This document shows positions 8,701 through 17,337 of a stretch of 37,522 nt of DNA, in pieces; positions within the stretch are counted from its first letter, which is position 1, and each line of letters begins with the position of its first letter. The position numbers and the translations under genes are program-made. Source of the stretch: Eubacteriaceae bacterium (lineage in GTDB: Bacteria > Bacillota > Clostridia > Eubacteriales > Anaerofustaceae). Under the pieces are notes generated by a model. The model saw only the letters and a list, made by a program, of their open reading frames with translations, searched no databases and had not been told where the DNA came from. Where the stretch lies: NCBI GenBank assembly GCA_009782875.1, contig WRIE01000028.1, forward strand, positions 1-37,522, read 5' to 3'.

Positions 8701-8914
8701 AGCGTGTTGTATGCGACGCGAAATACGCAAAATTTGGTGGTGTATGATACATCATTTTATTTTTGTATTTTCAAGGATATTTATGGTGAGTATGCCGCCT
8801 ATGGTGGCTAGCCACTGCTGGCTGTTATTCCTTATCCATTGCCTAGTAATCCAAACAGTACCGGCAGGGTATTTTCCAGCCTGCAAAATCGTATCACTCA
8901 ACGCATGTATCCAT

Positions 8915-9177
8915 CTAATCGAGCAAGGGCAAAACCAGGGCGCAAGGGGGAAATCCCTCGCGCCCAGTTGCTATCGTGTGAATTTCCACAATACTCTTAT
9001 CGCTCCACAATCCTTTCCGCCACTCGATATAGTCGAAAGCGTCGCGTTAATCATGGCTATAAAACGCTCAGTGTCAACGCTCCCAAGCGCAGCCATCAGA
9101 GTGTCCATTGCTTTTATTCCATGTTCCATAATCTTGATCCCTGCTGACAATATCTCGCTCAAGGTATCGGTTAGAAT
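8915..9177 (-). pseudogene. Frameshifted small hypothetical gene
   Basis: The minus strand reads ILTDTLSEILSAGIKIMEHG, KAMDTLMAALGSVDTERF, IAMIN; one base is then missing, and the next frame continues as DAFDYIEWRKGLWSDKSI and VEIHTIATGRE to a stop at 8915. Restoring one C after the AAC codon gives a continuous Asn-Arg-Asp-Ala-Phe-Asp-Tyr. The pattern (LG.VDTERFI..I.R..FDY..W....W) resembles a small hypothetical protein common in Clostridia; its function is unknown to me, though short genes of this kind can be antitoxin-like. Its 5' end is replaced by the inverted lplA tail repeat. The rest of 8701-9377 shows no other gene. Confidence 0.5.
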
Positions 9178-9250
9178 GGCAGGGGAGCAAAACGTGATTG
9201 CTTGCTTGTCGACAGATAAGCTGCTAGATTTGCTGTTACACCGATTTTTT
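9167..9250 (+). repeat. Degenerate copy of the lplA 3' end
   Basis: Reads GEQNVIACLSTDKLLDLLL where LplA ends GEQNVIAGLSTDELVDLLF, and both copies run into a gattttttt-like tail (GATTTTTT). The stop codon is lost (CGA for TGA). No more of lplA is present, so this is a fragment. Confidence 0.8.
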
Positions 9251-9377
9251 TTGCATTCTTGTTGGTTGATTATTATACAATGATCAACGCGAAAGTCCAA
9301 CTTCATAGGAGTTCTCATAGTTTGTGTATGAAACTACTTTGTAGAAACACTCAATCAAAGAAGCAGAGCATATGCTA

Positions 9378-10190
9378 TCAGCTAGCTTTGCGATTGCTTT
9401 TTTCCGCGGAGTGTGGTGATCCATACCACGCATGGGCTCCATTCCGGTCGTAAGTGTGGAAATGGTAGTAATATATGTTAGGGTATTTCTTGTTCTGGTC
9501 GATTTCTGGTCTTGATATAGCATCATTGCCGCTTGCTTGCACGCATTGCCTCGCTTTTGCCTCATTGAAGGTATAAATGCTCTTCAGCTCCTTAATCAAG
9601 GCTCCAGCCTCATCTTCGCTTATGGTTCGATCAACAGCGACAAACACGTCAGGGCCAGATATTCGCGCCTTAAATACATAGTTATGCATATCTTCCTGCC
9701 TGGCAAGGACGCTATAAAAAAACGACATCGAGTACCAAAGCCCATCACGATCTACAAAAAGCTCGCCTGAATCCATCGCCAGCTTTGCAAGTTGGGCAAA
9801 TGCCACACCCTCCCTCGTTTTCGCTTTGCCAAGCGAGCCAGTTCCATCAAAGCCTATCTCACTGTCAAGCCCTTTTATTGTCGCAGAAATTCTACCGGAT
9901 GAAAGCTGTGAAACTTCAACGTCATAAGCTTGAGAACCGAATGTGAGAGTTGCGCCTTTGCCCGGCATGAATTCCAGGCTAGCACCGCCGTCAGCTATTA
10001 TAAAAACCTTTGAAATCTGATGGGATTGGGTACCAAGGTAATCTTCTGGCGTGTCATCAAATAGGGAAGGGAAGAAGGCTTGTACTATGTAGATAGCGGC
10101 TACAATTGCTACAACGAGCAGAATTGATTGTGCTTGTTGATTCTTTGTGTTCTTCGATCGTTTATTATTGCTATTGCCTTTCGTTGTCAT
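9378..10190 (-). CDS. Hypothetical membrane-anchored protein
   Basis: 270 residues, no family recognised. A polar, lysine/asparagine-rich N-terminus (about 1-20) precedes one hydrophobic segment (SILLVVAIVAAIYIVQAFF, about 22-40), so it is probably anchored with the rest outside. The outer part is rich in beta-type sequence, with ISKVFIIADGGASLEF and SGRISATIKGLDSEIGFDG. The tail is unusual: many Tyr and His residues (YYYHFHTYDR) and a basic end. The ATG has only a weak GGGG upstream. It stands alone, with about 250 non-coding bases before the next gene. Confidence 0.7.
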   Translation of the reverse strand: MTTKGNSNNKRSKNTKNQQAQSILLVVAIVAAIYIVQAFFPSLFDDTPEDYLGTQSHQISKVFIIADGGASLEFMPGKGATLTFGSQAYDVEVSQLSSGRISATIKGLDSEIGFDGTGSLGKAKTREGVAFAQLAKLAMDSGELFVDRDGLWYSMSFFYSVLARQEDMHNYVFKARISGPDVFVAVDRTISEDEAGALIKELKSIYTFNEAKARQCVQASGNDAISRPEIDQNKKYPNIYYYHFHTYDRNGAHAWYGSPHSAEKSNRKAS

Positions 10191-10408
10191 GGCGTATGCC
10201 CCATAAAAAAGTTGAAATCATCAGCTTGTAAACAATTTTCGCCTTAATTTCTTATTAATTTCAATTATAATGCCTGCCATTTCCAATACAGCCTAAAACG
10301 ACACCAACAAAACAAAAAAGGCCATCTACCTGCACTTTGTATATTGCAGCAATTTTGTGGCGATAACAGTTCCAATAGACATGCAGCCGCCCATTAGCGC
10401 CCTTCAAT

Positions 10409-10446
10409 AGAAGCATGCCTGGCAATTGAATGCCAGGCATGCTTCT
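10409..10446 (-). terminator. Perfect 16-bp stem-loop after the first URO-D unit
   Basis: AGAAGCATGCCTGGCA and its exact complement around a six-base loop, three bases past the small ORF stop. No T run follows on the minus strand, so RNA protection is as likely as termination. Confidence 0.6.
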
Positions 10447-10448
10447 AT

Positions 10449-10595
10449 TTATCTCTTAAGCGGTACTATGTTCCGGTTGAGCGTCAAGAACATGGCTTTT
10501 GCTGTCGCTAGGCGCTTTTCAGCATCCGGCTCCCAGCTTTCGTCATTGATCAGCTCTTCAAAAAGCTCAGCAATTGTATAGTTTGTCTTTTCCAT
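10449..10595 (-). CDS. URO-D-associated small protein, 48 aa
   Basis: 48 residues beginning MEKTNYTIAELFEELINDES and ending NIVPLKR. It starts eight bases after the stop of the URO-D-like gene, so it is almost certainly co-translated. Its first half shares the pattern [FY]TI-x-E-x2-EEL-x2-D-x2-W with the 39-residue proteins at 17052 and 18503 (8 of 18 aligned positions identical), followed by a short helical C-terminal part. No known domain is recognised. The conserved pairing suggests a partner, chaperone or regulatory subunit of the URO-D-like protein; this is inference. Confidence 0.65.
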   Translation of the reverse strand: MEKTNYTIAELFEELINDESWEPDAEKRLATAKAMFLTLNRNIVPLKR

Positions 10596-10603
10596 GTCTA
10601 TAC

Positions 10604-11791
10604 CTACTTTCTCGATAACTCGTCAGCAAATTGGTAGACTTCCCTGAGGACATCAAGGCTAGCATCTCCACCGCACAATAGCGGCTTGTTCTGCAGGAAT
10701 ATGAAACCGCCGCCTGGCGCAAAAGTGTCAAAGCACTTGCTCACATAGTCCTTGCATTTTTGCACGTCGCCAAAGCGCAGCAAATCGGCGGTGATGCCAG
10801 CGCCAATAACCTGCCAGTCGCCAATAGCTTTATGCACTTCAAACGCGTCGTCCTCATCGAGCATAAACACGCATGATCCCTTTGGAATCGACCTATAACG
10901 GTCAATGGTGTTCAAGAAGTGCCCTTCGCCCTTGACAAAGAATTTCACACCGGCTTCCATATACGGCATGTACAGCTTGCGGAAGTCATTAAAGAAATAT
11001 TTATCAAAGAGCGGTGGCGATAAAAAGCACTCGCTGTGGTATACAGTCGAGCCAAGAGGCAGCGGCGGCTTGCCAATATAGTCCTTTGGGTCTGGCAGCG
11101 GAGCCTTTGATGCGAAGATAGCCTGGCATGCCGCATCGACTATCTCTGGCCTGCGCCTGATGTCTAGGAGCGTGTTGGGGATGCCCCTCAAATTGTCGAA
11201 GAGCGTGTTGAGGTTGGAGCTGTACCTAACCGTTTCAGGTCCATAGAAGTTGAGTTTTTGCCTGTCCCCGAAGACATTTTCTCGAATCCTGTCGTTTGTC
11301 TCTACAAATTTCTTGTACTCGATAGCCGCTTCCTTGAGTGATGCATATGCCTGGGCTTTGTCTGGGACATTCAAGGCTGGATAATTTTTCTGGATCCACT
11401 CTTCTGACATGAAACCATAAAGATCATCGATCACTTTCTGGTAGTCTTCGACAGAGATGAAGTCAAGCTGGGATTGCATGTGCTGCAGGGTTGTCCCATC
11501 ACTGCTTATAGTGTAGGCCTTTGAGCCCAGGATCTTGTGCATCGTAACGCTATGGCTAACACCTACGCCCATTGCAATGTAGTCAAGTGGCACTTCATCC
11601 ATAAATGCCGTATAAGCCGACACAGTCGCATCTGGGTTGCCCATGACATCCAGGTATGTGCCGCCATGCGAGGAGAAAGGCCACATCAATATTTCCGCGC
11701 CGATAGGAACCTTTTTTGGCTCATTGAAGCTGATGGCGTCAATGAAGCTCTGGCGCCTCTCCTCTAGTAAAGTCAGTTTGTCGTCTGCCAT
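10604..11791 (-). CDS. URO-D-superfamily protein (paralog 1)
   Basis: 395 residues, full length for the uroporphyrinogen decarboxylase / corrinoid methyltransferase superfamily (TIM barrel). It shares with the paralogs at 15884 and 17338 the blocks DGTTLQHMQ, FDNLRGIPNTLLDIRRRPE and APGGGFIF..NK...C.GD, ending in YQFADELSRK. It lacks the N-terminal Arg motif of true HemE, and where MtaA-type enzymes have His-X-Cys it reads VKFFVKGEGHFLN, so the usual zinc site is absent. It is therefore neither a clear HemE nor a clear methyl-cobamide:thiol methyltransferase; the reaction is unknown. ATG follows AGAGG-TGTAAA. It has its own promoter and a coupled small ORF. Confidence 0.85.
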   Translation of the reverse strand: MADDKLTLLEERRQSFIDAISFNEPKKVPIGAEILMWPFSSHGGTYLDVMGNPDATVSAYTAFMDEVPLDYIAMGVGVSHSVTMHKILGSKAYTISSDGTTLQHMQSQLDFISVEDYQKVIDDLYGFMSEEWIQKNYPALNVPDKAQAYASLKEAAIEYKKFVETNDRIRENVFGDRQKLNFYGPETVRYSSNLNTLFDNLRGIPNTLLDIRRRPEIVDAACQAIFASKAPLPDPKDYIGKPPLPLGSTVYHSECFLSPPLFDKYFFNDFRKLYMPYMEAGVKFFVKGEGHFLNTIDRYRSIPKGSCVFMLDEDDAFEVHKAIGDWQVIGAGITADLLRFGDVQKCKDYVSKCFDTFAPGGGFIFLQNKPLLCGGDASLDVLREVYQFADELSRK

Positions 11792-11849
11792 TTTACACCT
11801 CTTTCATTTTTTAATAATGTAGAGCTTTTACAATATCGAATCTACTGAG

Positions 11850-11878
11850 ATTATAAACAACCAAAATGCTTCAATCAA
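11850..11878 (-). promoter_or_regulatory. Promoter of URO-D paralog 1
   Basis: TTGATT (11878-11873), 17-base spacer, TATAAT (11855-11850) on the minus strand; leader of about 50 bases. Confidence 0.65.
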
Positions 11879-11929
11879 TTGATTTAACCAGTTTAACAAA
11901 AATTATGAGCATTGTTTGATTTTTGTATT

Positions 11930-12325
11930 CTGTTGGTGTCAAAGACAACCTCGAATCCCTCAAAAGCCATTTTGTGTGCTCCTTCCCCCTGGCGGGCATC
12001 CCGCACCTGCGGGATGAAGCCCTGGGCGACTTTGCGCAAATCAAGCTGCCCGGGGGGGCGGCGCCTTGGCCTATGGGGAGCACGGGGACGTTTGGGGGAT
12101 GGGCTTGGAGTTTGCCCTGGCATTTTCCCAGGAGCTCTACAACTCGCGGGAGCTTGCGCTGGAAAAATCAATCGCCAAGGCGCAGGAAAGGCTGGCAACC
12201 CCAAATCGAAGATCGCAAGGGCCGCCGAGGTGGCGGAGGCGGTGGCGCTGGGGGGCGGGCTGGAAGGGATGGCAGCTGTGAGGTTTGGCCCCGCAGCCCA
12301 GAGCGTGGAGCTGGATATCGACAGG
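11930..12325 (+). pseudogene. Unidentified decayed coding fragment
   Basis: Three successive plus-strand frames give protein-like text: IPHLRDEALGDFAQIKLPGG, then AYGEHGDVWGMGLEFALAFS and QELYNSRELALEKSIAKAQE, then KSKIARAAEVAEAVALGGGL and EGMAAVRFGPAAQSVELDID. The GC content is visibly higher than around it. At least two frameshifts break it and I do not recognise the family. It abuts transposase debris, so imported DNA is likely. Confidence 0.4.
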
Positions 12326-12514
12326 CATTTCGCTACTAACATCAATGTTAAAATCTCCAGAATAGAAGTAAATCATAGTCTTTAAATATTCAACATTTCT
12401 AAATCCTCTGGCATTAGTTTTTAGATTTTGAGTTATGTTGTTCGTTCCTTCTAAAATTGCGTTTGTTAGTCGATCATCGAAATAATTCATAATGTTGTCA
12501 AAGTGGTTAGCCAA
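12325..12514 (-). pseudogene. ISL3-family transposase C-terminal fragment
   Basis: The minus strand reads HFDNIMNYFDDRLTNAILEG, TNNITQNLKTNARGFRNVEY, LKTMIYFYSGDF, the characteristic C-terminus of ISL3 transposases (TNAI.EG.N..IQ..K..ARGFRN). Only the last 60 or so residues remain. Confidence 0.7.
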
Positions 12515-12659
12515 TGTTTTGGCTAATTTTTTAAGAACGAATTATTAACTGTGCAAGTGTCAATAATGCCTGATAAAGGCAATAAGAGGAGAGATTGACA
12601 AATGCCACAGTTAAATAAGCAACAGAAAGCTGGCAAAATTGATATTTGAGCAATACAGC

Positions 12660-13662
12660 AACAACAACCTTGAAACAACTCTTTGCCGGGCTATAGAATT
12701 GATGCTGGAGGCCGGGCTCGACAAGCGCCTCGGCTATGGCAAACACAGCCCAGCGGGCAACAATAGCGGCAACTCGCACAATGGCTACGGCAAGAAGACG
12801 ATATCAAGCGAATGGTGAGGCAGCGAAATCAATATGCCGCGCAGCCGCAACGGCACATTCGAGCCAGCGGCAACCGCGAAAAGGCAGGCGCGCACAGACG
12901 GCATCGAGGCCAGGATCCTGGCCATGTGCTCCAAAGGTATGCCCACAAGGGGCATAGAGGGCCATTTGCGCGGCATCTATGGGGTGGAGGCTTCCACGGG
13001 CCTTGCGAGCCGCATAACGGGCAAGATAATGCCGGATGGCAGGCTCGATCCATGTCCAGCGTATGCCCTGCAGCCTGATTTGGCGGGATATGCTGCAAGG
13101 TGGAAAAGGGCGGAAAAGCCGTTAACAAGCGCGCATATAGCGTGCCAGGCATAGACATGGGCGGCATGGAAGGCATTCTAGGCCTTTGGGTTGGCGAGGC
13201 CGGGAGCGCGCCGTTTTGGGCCACAATATCCAACGGACCCAGGAACCGTGGCGTGGAGGGCATCCCCATTGCTAGCCGCGGCAACCTTTCCGCTTCCCGA
13301 ACGCCATTGCCAGCGTTTTCCCCAAAACTGCGGGCCAGCTTTGCATTATCCGCATGGTCCGCAACTTGGCGAAATATGTCCCATACAAGGATTTGAGGCC
13401 GCCCATGGCCGGTTTGAAAAAAGTGAACGTGGCCGCAAGCGGAGAGGAGGCTTGGTATGCCTTGGATGGTTTCAATGGAAAATGGGGAAGCAAATATCCC
13501 CAGATAAACAAGATGCGGGAAGAAGACTGGGATGGTTTGCCGGAATGCTTCAAATACCCGGATGAAGCACGGCGCGCAATTTACACGGCGGACGCAGTGG
13601 AGGGCTTCCACAGGATGCTAAGGGAGTCCACGAAAGCCGGCAAGAGCGGGGCGCCGCCGACA
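12660..13662 (+). pseudogene. IS256-family transposase, heavily frameshifted
   Basis: Successive plus-strand frames reproduce an IS256 (mutator-type) transposase from near its N-terminus: LMLEAGLDKRLGYGKHSPAG, then RNGTFEPAATAKRQARTDGI, EARILAMCSKGMPTRGIEGH and IYGVEASTGLASRITGKI, then NKRAYSVPGIDMGGMEGILG and LWVGEAGSAPFW, then MVRNLAKYVPYKDLR, GKWGSKYPQINKM and CFKYPDEARRAIYTADAVEG. At least four frame changes and small deletions make it inactive. It stops abruptly at about 13660, where a different transposase fragment begins. Confidence 0.8.
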
Positions 13663-13930
13663 TAGCGCATGCGTACCGCGAGCTGGAGCGTGTCGGGTCC
13701 CTGTTCCGCGCATCAAAGAACACGATGCATTTTGCAATCTGCCCCCAAATCCATTACACCGGCACAAGATCCGTGACCACGGCTTCTGCTGCCTGTTGGC
13801 GCTTGCCATCACCGGGGCGCTGCGCGAAGAGCTGTCGCTGAGGGGCGTCGACATGCCTATGGACAGGATGATGGATGCAGAAACAGAGAAGTTGTGGGCG
13901 GCTATTGAGGAGATAGAAGCTAGGCTATAG
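13655..13930 (+). pseudogene. IS1634/IS4-like transposase C-terminal fragment
   Basis: The frame after the IS256 debris reads ADIAHAYRELERVGSLFRAS, then after a frameshift HKIRDHGFCCLLALAITGAL and REELSLRGVDMPMDRMMDAE to a TAG at 13928. The pattern (AYREL..VE..FR..K, ..R.H.F.C.LAL.....L) is that of DDE transposases of the IS1634/IS4 group, after the last catalytic Glu region. It is joined directly to the IS256 fragment, so it is a chimera. Confidence 0.55.
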
Positions 13931-13947
13931 CGACTTTGTGTTACACT

Positions 13948-13994
13948 AAAAAACACCTGTGGTCCGCTAAGTGGGCGGATCACAGGTGTTTTTT
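13948..13994 (+). terminator. Bidirectional hairpin terminator
   Basis: AAAAAACACCTGTG-TCCGC pairs with GCGGA-CACAGGTGTTTTTT, a nearly perfect stem of about 19 bp with T runs on both strands. It may be an insertion-element end or a two-way terminator insulating the transporter operon. Confidence 0.7.
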
Positions 13995-14106
13995 GTAGTT
14001 GGGGGCGCTAAACTCCCGTTAGAATAGTGGTTGCCTCCAGCTTATCCAGCTAAAATGCAACAGAAAAGATATGCGATACTTAATTGATGGAATGATTAAA
14101 TTATAG

Positions 14107-14135
14107 TTTACAAAAATTTGACTTGCAATTATAAT
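14107..14135 (+). promoter_or_regulatory. Promoter of the GPH transporter
   Basis: TTTACA, 17-base spacer, TATAAT. The leader to the ATG at 14313 would be about 170 bases, long enough to hold regulation, but I see no named riboswitch in it. Confidence 0.65.
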
Positions 14136-14312
14136 ATTCAATAGTGCAATCTTACAGTGCCATTCTAATTTGAACGATTATTTGACATCTTTTGGCTAAG
14201 TTGCTCGTAATGCTGATTGCAGTTAGTTATTGGAATAGAGGGCTTCACTAAAGAACAGCGCATTTTAAATTTGATGGTATTACTTTTTTAAAATCTGAAA
14301 GGAAGTATGTAA

Positions 14313-15722
14313 ATGGCAACTCAAGAAACAGCTAGCACCAGTATCAAGTCATCTGAAAAGCTAAGCTACATAACAGCCAGGGTAGGCTTCTCGCTTATCC
14401 TGACATTGTACGGTGGCGGCTACCAGTCGTTGTTTTTGAACACCGTATGCGGAATGTCCATGGCAAGCATTGCCTCGGCGCTTGCCTTGGCTAAGCTTTT
14501 GAATGTCATTGAAGTTCTAATGATCCAGCCAATGCTATTTGAATGGGCGTCAAAAGGCAGATGGGGCAGGTTCCGCACTTGGTTCGTGGTAAGCCCGATT
14601 CTGTGCCTGCTCTCGCATTTGATGCTTGAATCCTACATAACAGTTATTACACCAGACAAATTGAAACCGGCATTTGTTGTTTTCGGTTATGTGATGGTCA
14701 ACTCCACTCTTAATATCCAGTCATCATCCCTCAACTCCCTTAGCGCCCTCTGGATCAAAGACCCTGTTGACAGGTACAAGACACAGGCCCAGATGCAGCT
14801 CACAAGCAACCTTGCAACCACTGGTTTTGGATTCGCTATGCTCCCGCTTATGTATGCAATCGGCGGGGCCAATGTGATTAACGCAAGGGGCATGACATTC
14901 CTTGTTGTTTTATACAATGTGATCAACATAGTTGCATGCATACCTGTGTTCAAGTTCACTGGGAACCTTGACCTCGACAGGTCGTCCGGGAACACTAGAA
15001 CCAACGCGCTATCATCGCTCAGTCTCATATTCAAGAACAGGAATGTTGCAGGGATGATGTTTGCTAACGCCTTTGCCCTTGCCGGCGGAGGCTCCTGGAA
15101 CCAGGTATTCACATTCATGTTCCTGTACTACTACAAGAATGGCTCTGTCCTGTCCATCTACAACGGCATGAGCAAGGCGATCATAGTTTGCGCGCACTTG
15201 ATTACAATCGCGATCGCCAAAAGGGCGAACCCGAGGATGGCCTACAAAATCTCTTACACCATGTCGATAGTGAACTACATCCTGATCTACTTCTTCTGCA
15301 ACGATGCTATCTCAGCAATGGTGTTTGTGTGCTTGCAGCAGCTGTTTGTAGGCCTCACGCAAAGCGCAGGCACGCCGATGTATGCCGAAGTCGTAGACTA
15401 TACGAAATGGAAGACTGGCGAGAATATCACGACATCAATCTTCACAGTCCAGCAATCGGCTCCAATGTTGAGCGGATACATCTCCAACAACATCCTTACA
15501 GGGCTTGCGATGATAGGCTTCAGCGCAGGAAACCCGGAGACCCACGTTCCTGAAGTGCTTTCAAAGATGAAGATGCTATCCTGCTTCATGCCTTCGGCGC
15601 TATATGGATTGGCATTGTTGGTATTCCTGTTCGTGTTCAATATCACTCCGGAAATGGCGGCGACAGCAAGGAAAGAACTTGCAGAGCGCGATGCTGCCGA
15701 GAAAGCTGCTGCTAATGCCTAA
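14313..15722 (+). CDS. GPH-family (MFS) sugar:cation symporter-like transporter
   Basis: 469 residues with about twelve hydrophobic segments, the size and layout of the glycoside-pentoside-hexuronide:cation symporter family. Family features include the N-terminal KLSYITARVGFSLILTLYGG, the loop after segment 2 with SKGRWGRFRTWFV (GPH: K.GR.RPW), MYAEVVDYTKWKTGENITTS (the D.....TG.R region) and the basic C-terminal tail. These carriers move sugars, glucuronides and some other organic acids with Na+ or H+. The substrate here is unknown; placement between the URO-D-like genes suggests it imports what they act on. ATG follows AAAGGAAG by seven bases. Confidence 0.88.
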   Translation: MATQETASTSIKSSEKLSYITARVGFSLILTLYGGGYQSLFLNTVCGMSMASIASALALAKLLNVIEVLMIQPMLFEWASKGRWGRFRTWFVVSPILCLLSHLMLESYITVITPDKLKPAFVVFGYVMVNSTLNIQSSSLNSLSALWIKDPVDRYKTQAQMQLTSNLATTGFGFAMLPLMYAIGGANVINARGMTFLVVLYNVINIVACIPVFKFTGNLDLDRSSGNTRTNALSSLSLIFKNRNVAGMMFANAFALAGGGSWNQVFTFMFLYYYKNGSVLSIYNGMSKAIIVCAHLITIAIAKRANPRMAYKISYTMSIVNYILIYFFCNDAISAMVFVCLQQLFVGLTQSAGTPMYAEVVDYTKWKTGENITTSIFTVQQSAPMLSGYISNNILTGLAMIGFSAGNPETHVPEVLSKMKMLSCFMPSALYGLALLVFLFVFNITPEMAATARKELAERDAAEKAAANA

Positions 15723-15734
15723 ATAGTATTTGAT

Positions 15735-15767
15735 ATTGCCCCAATGCTCAAATAGCATTGGGGCAAT
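15735..15767 (+). terminator. Perfect 14-bp stem-loop after the transporter
   Basis: ATTGCCCCAATGCT and its exact complement around a five-base loop, 13 bases past the stop. It lacks a T run, so it may be a partial terminator or RNA-stability element that lets the downstream URO-D genes be expressed at another level. Confidence 0.6.
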
Positions 15768-15883
15768 AAAGAACGCCGCACTCAATAACTAACCGCAAGC
15801 TTTCCATTTTTTCAACACATACTGTGCCCGGACTTTTTCATTTAAAAGTTTAATATATAAAAAAAAACAAGGAGGAAGAAGAA

Positions 15884-17038
15884 ATGGCAGAAAGAACTCA
15901 AGCCTCAACTAAAGAAAATTTCTTTAAAGCTATCAACCATATCGTGCCGGACTACATTCCCAAAGCTACAAGCGGCAGCAATGCCATCCTAGAATTTGCA
16001 GGGACGACTTTCTTGGAAGCAGAGTATGATCCTGAGAAAACCGAGCAAGTCATGAGAAACTTATTTGACAACATCCCATGCGATGTGGGATCAGTCAGCT
16101 ACAACGCCACGCCAAAAACATATGCTGCCCTTGACCACAACACAGAGACATTCCTGGCCCCAGACGGGGTAACATTGCAGCATTTGCAAAGATCGCCAAT
16201 GAAAGCAGACGAGTATCCTGCATTGATTGCCAATGTAGACAGGTTTATGAAAGACGTGTTGCTGCCAAGGAAATATCCGACATTGTTCGAAGAGAAGGAA
16301 GTCGCCAAAGACAAGCTCAAGATAGTACTTGATGAGACAGCAGGACGCCTCACAGGGCACTTTGCCCAGATTCAAAAGAAGCTTTACGAGGAGTATGGTT
16401 TCTTCCCATATCCGACAAGCGGGCTCCCGCGCTTTTGCACGCCAATCGATGTCATTTTTGACCGTCTGCGCGGCTTTGTAGGGACACTGGCAGACCTTAG
16501 AAGGCGCCCTGAAGAGATCCATGCAGCGCTTGACGCTATATATGCGCTTCGTGGCTCAGACTATAAGCAAACAGAGGAAAAAGAACGCTTTGCATCATAC
16601 ATGTCCCATATCCCATGCTACTTGAACCCGAAACAGTATGATGAGTTTTTCTGGCCGTACTTCAAAGAACAGGTCACAGACCTTGGCAACACAGGCAACA
16701 AGCTGTATATCTTCATCGAAGGAAAATGGCTGCCATTCATAGAGAGCTTTTTGGATTTGCCGAAGGATTCCCTCTACAACCTGACTGACGACGACGAGAT
16801 CCTAGAGCTTAACAAAATAGTCGGGCATCATCACTCATTCATCGGCGGGGTAAAAATGCAGAACATCAAACTCCAGCCGCTCCAGAAAAACCTCGACTAT
16901 GCGAAAAGAGTCATCGACGAATGCGCGCCGGGTGGAGGATTTGTATTCGGGTGCAACAAAGCTTGGGTGTGCAAAGGCGACATTAACCAGAACTTGGTTG
17001 ACGTGTATAACTTTGCGAACGAGTACGGCAGGAAATAA
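15884..17038 (+). CDS. URO-D-superfamily protein (paralog 2)
   Basis: 384 residues. The N-terminus KENFFKAINHIVPDYIPK is the usual opening of URO-D-fold methyltransferase-like proteins. Conserved blocks are DVGSVSYNATPKTYAALD, APDGVTLQHLQR, FDRLRGFVGTLADLRRRPEE, and the end APGGGFVFGCNKAWVCKGD followed by NFANEYGRK. Where MtaA has the zinc ligands His-X-Cys, this protein reads LYIFIEGKWLPF; two late cysteines (GCNK, VCKGD) remain. It is the close paralog of the next gene (about two thirds identical by eye). ATG lies eight bases after AAGGAGG. The small ORF at 17052 follows 13 bases after the stop. The reaction is unknown. Confidence 0.85.
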   Translation: MAERTQASTKENFFKAINHIVPDYIPKATSGSNAILEFAGTTFLEAEYDPEKTEQVMRNLFDNIPCDVGSVSYNATPKTYAALDHNTETFLAPDGVTLQHLQRSPMKADEYPALIANVDRFMKDVLLPRKYPTLFEEKEVAKDKLKIVLDETAGRLTGHFAQIQKKLYEEYGFFPYPTSGLPRFCTPIDVIFDRLRGFVGTLADLRRRPEEIHAALDAIYALRGSDYKQTEEKERFASYMSHIPCYLNPKQYDEFFWPYFKEQVTDLGNTGNKLYIFIEGKWLPFIESFLDLPKDSLYNLTDDDEILELNKIVGHHHSFIGGVKMQNIKLQPLQKNLDYAKRVIDECAPGGGFVFGCNKAWVCKGDINQNLVDVYNFANEYGRK

Positions 17039-17051
17039 GGAGGCATAGAAA

Positions 17052-17171
17052 ATGGAATTCACAATCGACGAAGTCATTGCCGAACTGCAAGAAGACAAAG
17101 ATTGGGGCTTGGCTGATCCGCTTAGGTCTACTTTGTTGAAAGATTTTGCATGGACGCTTTTCGGGCTTTAG
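17052..17171 (+). CDS. URO-D-associated small protein, 39 aa (copy A)
   Basis: 39 residues starting MEFTIDEVIAELQEDKDW and ending LLKDFAWTLFGL. An AAGGAGG overlaps the stop region of the preceding URO-D-like gene and lies at good distance from the ATG, so translation is well supported. It is 33/39 identical to the protein at 18503 and related to the one at 10449. It is acidic in the middle with an aromatic, hydrophobic end (FAWTLFGL), suggesting a helix that docks on a partner. Conservation after duplication of the whole two-gene unit argues that it is functional. Confidence 0.75.
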   Translation: MEFTIDEVIAELQEDKDWGLADPLRSTLLKDFAWTLFGL

Positions 17172-17194
17172 AAGAATAAGAATTGGTTATGCGC

Positions 17195-17234
17195 CCAGCA
17201 ACTAATGGCTGGTTTAGCTGCCATTAGTTGCTGG
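17195..17234 (+). terminator. Perfect 15-bp stem-loop after unit 2
   Basis: CCAGCAACTAATGGC and its exact complement with a ten-base loop, followed by ATTTTC only. Weak terminator or RNA-stability hairpin between the two duplicated units. Confidence 0.6.
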
Positions 17235-17337
17235 ATTTTCGCATAAAACTTTAAAAGCGCACTTTATTTGGGCGCTGGCAAAGGCTATGAACGTCACAAA
17301 ACGAGAATGATTGAAGAAACAAGGAGAACAATAGTTA

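Noticed and set aside
11893-12345. 150-codon minus-strand ORF rich in Pro, Ala and Ser
   Set aside because: It is the antisense of a GC-rich decayed plus-strand fragment; its composition is that of a chance frame.
12829-13611. 260-codon minus-strand ORF
   Set aside because: It is antisense to the IS256 remnant, which has recognisable transposase sequence on the plus strand.
14136-14312. Known riboswitch in the transporter leader
   Set aside because: The leader is long but AT-rich, and I see no strong helix or recognised motif.
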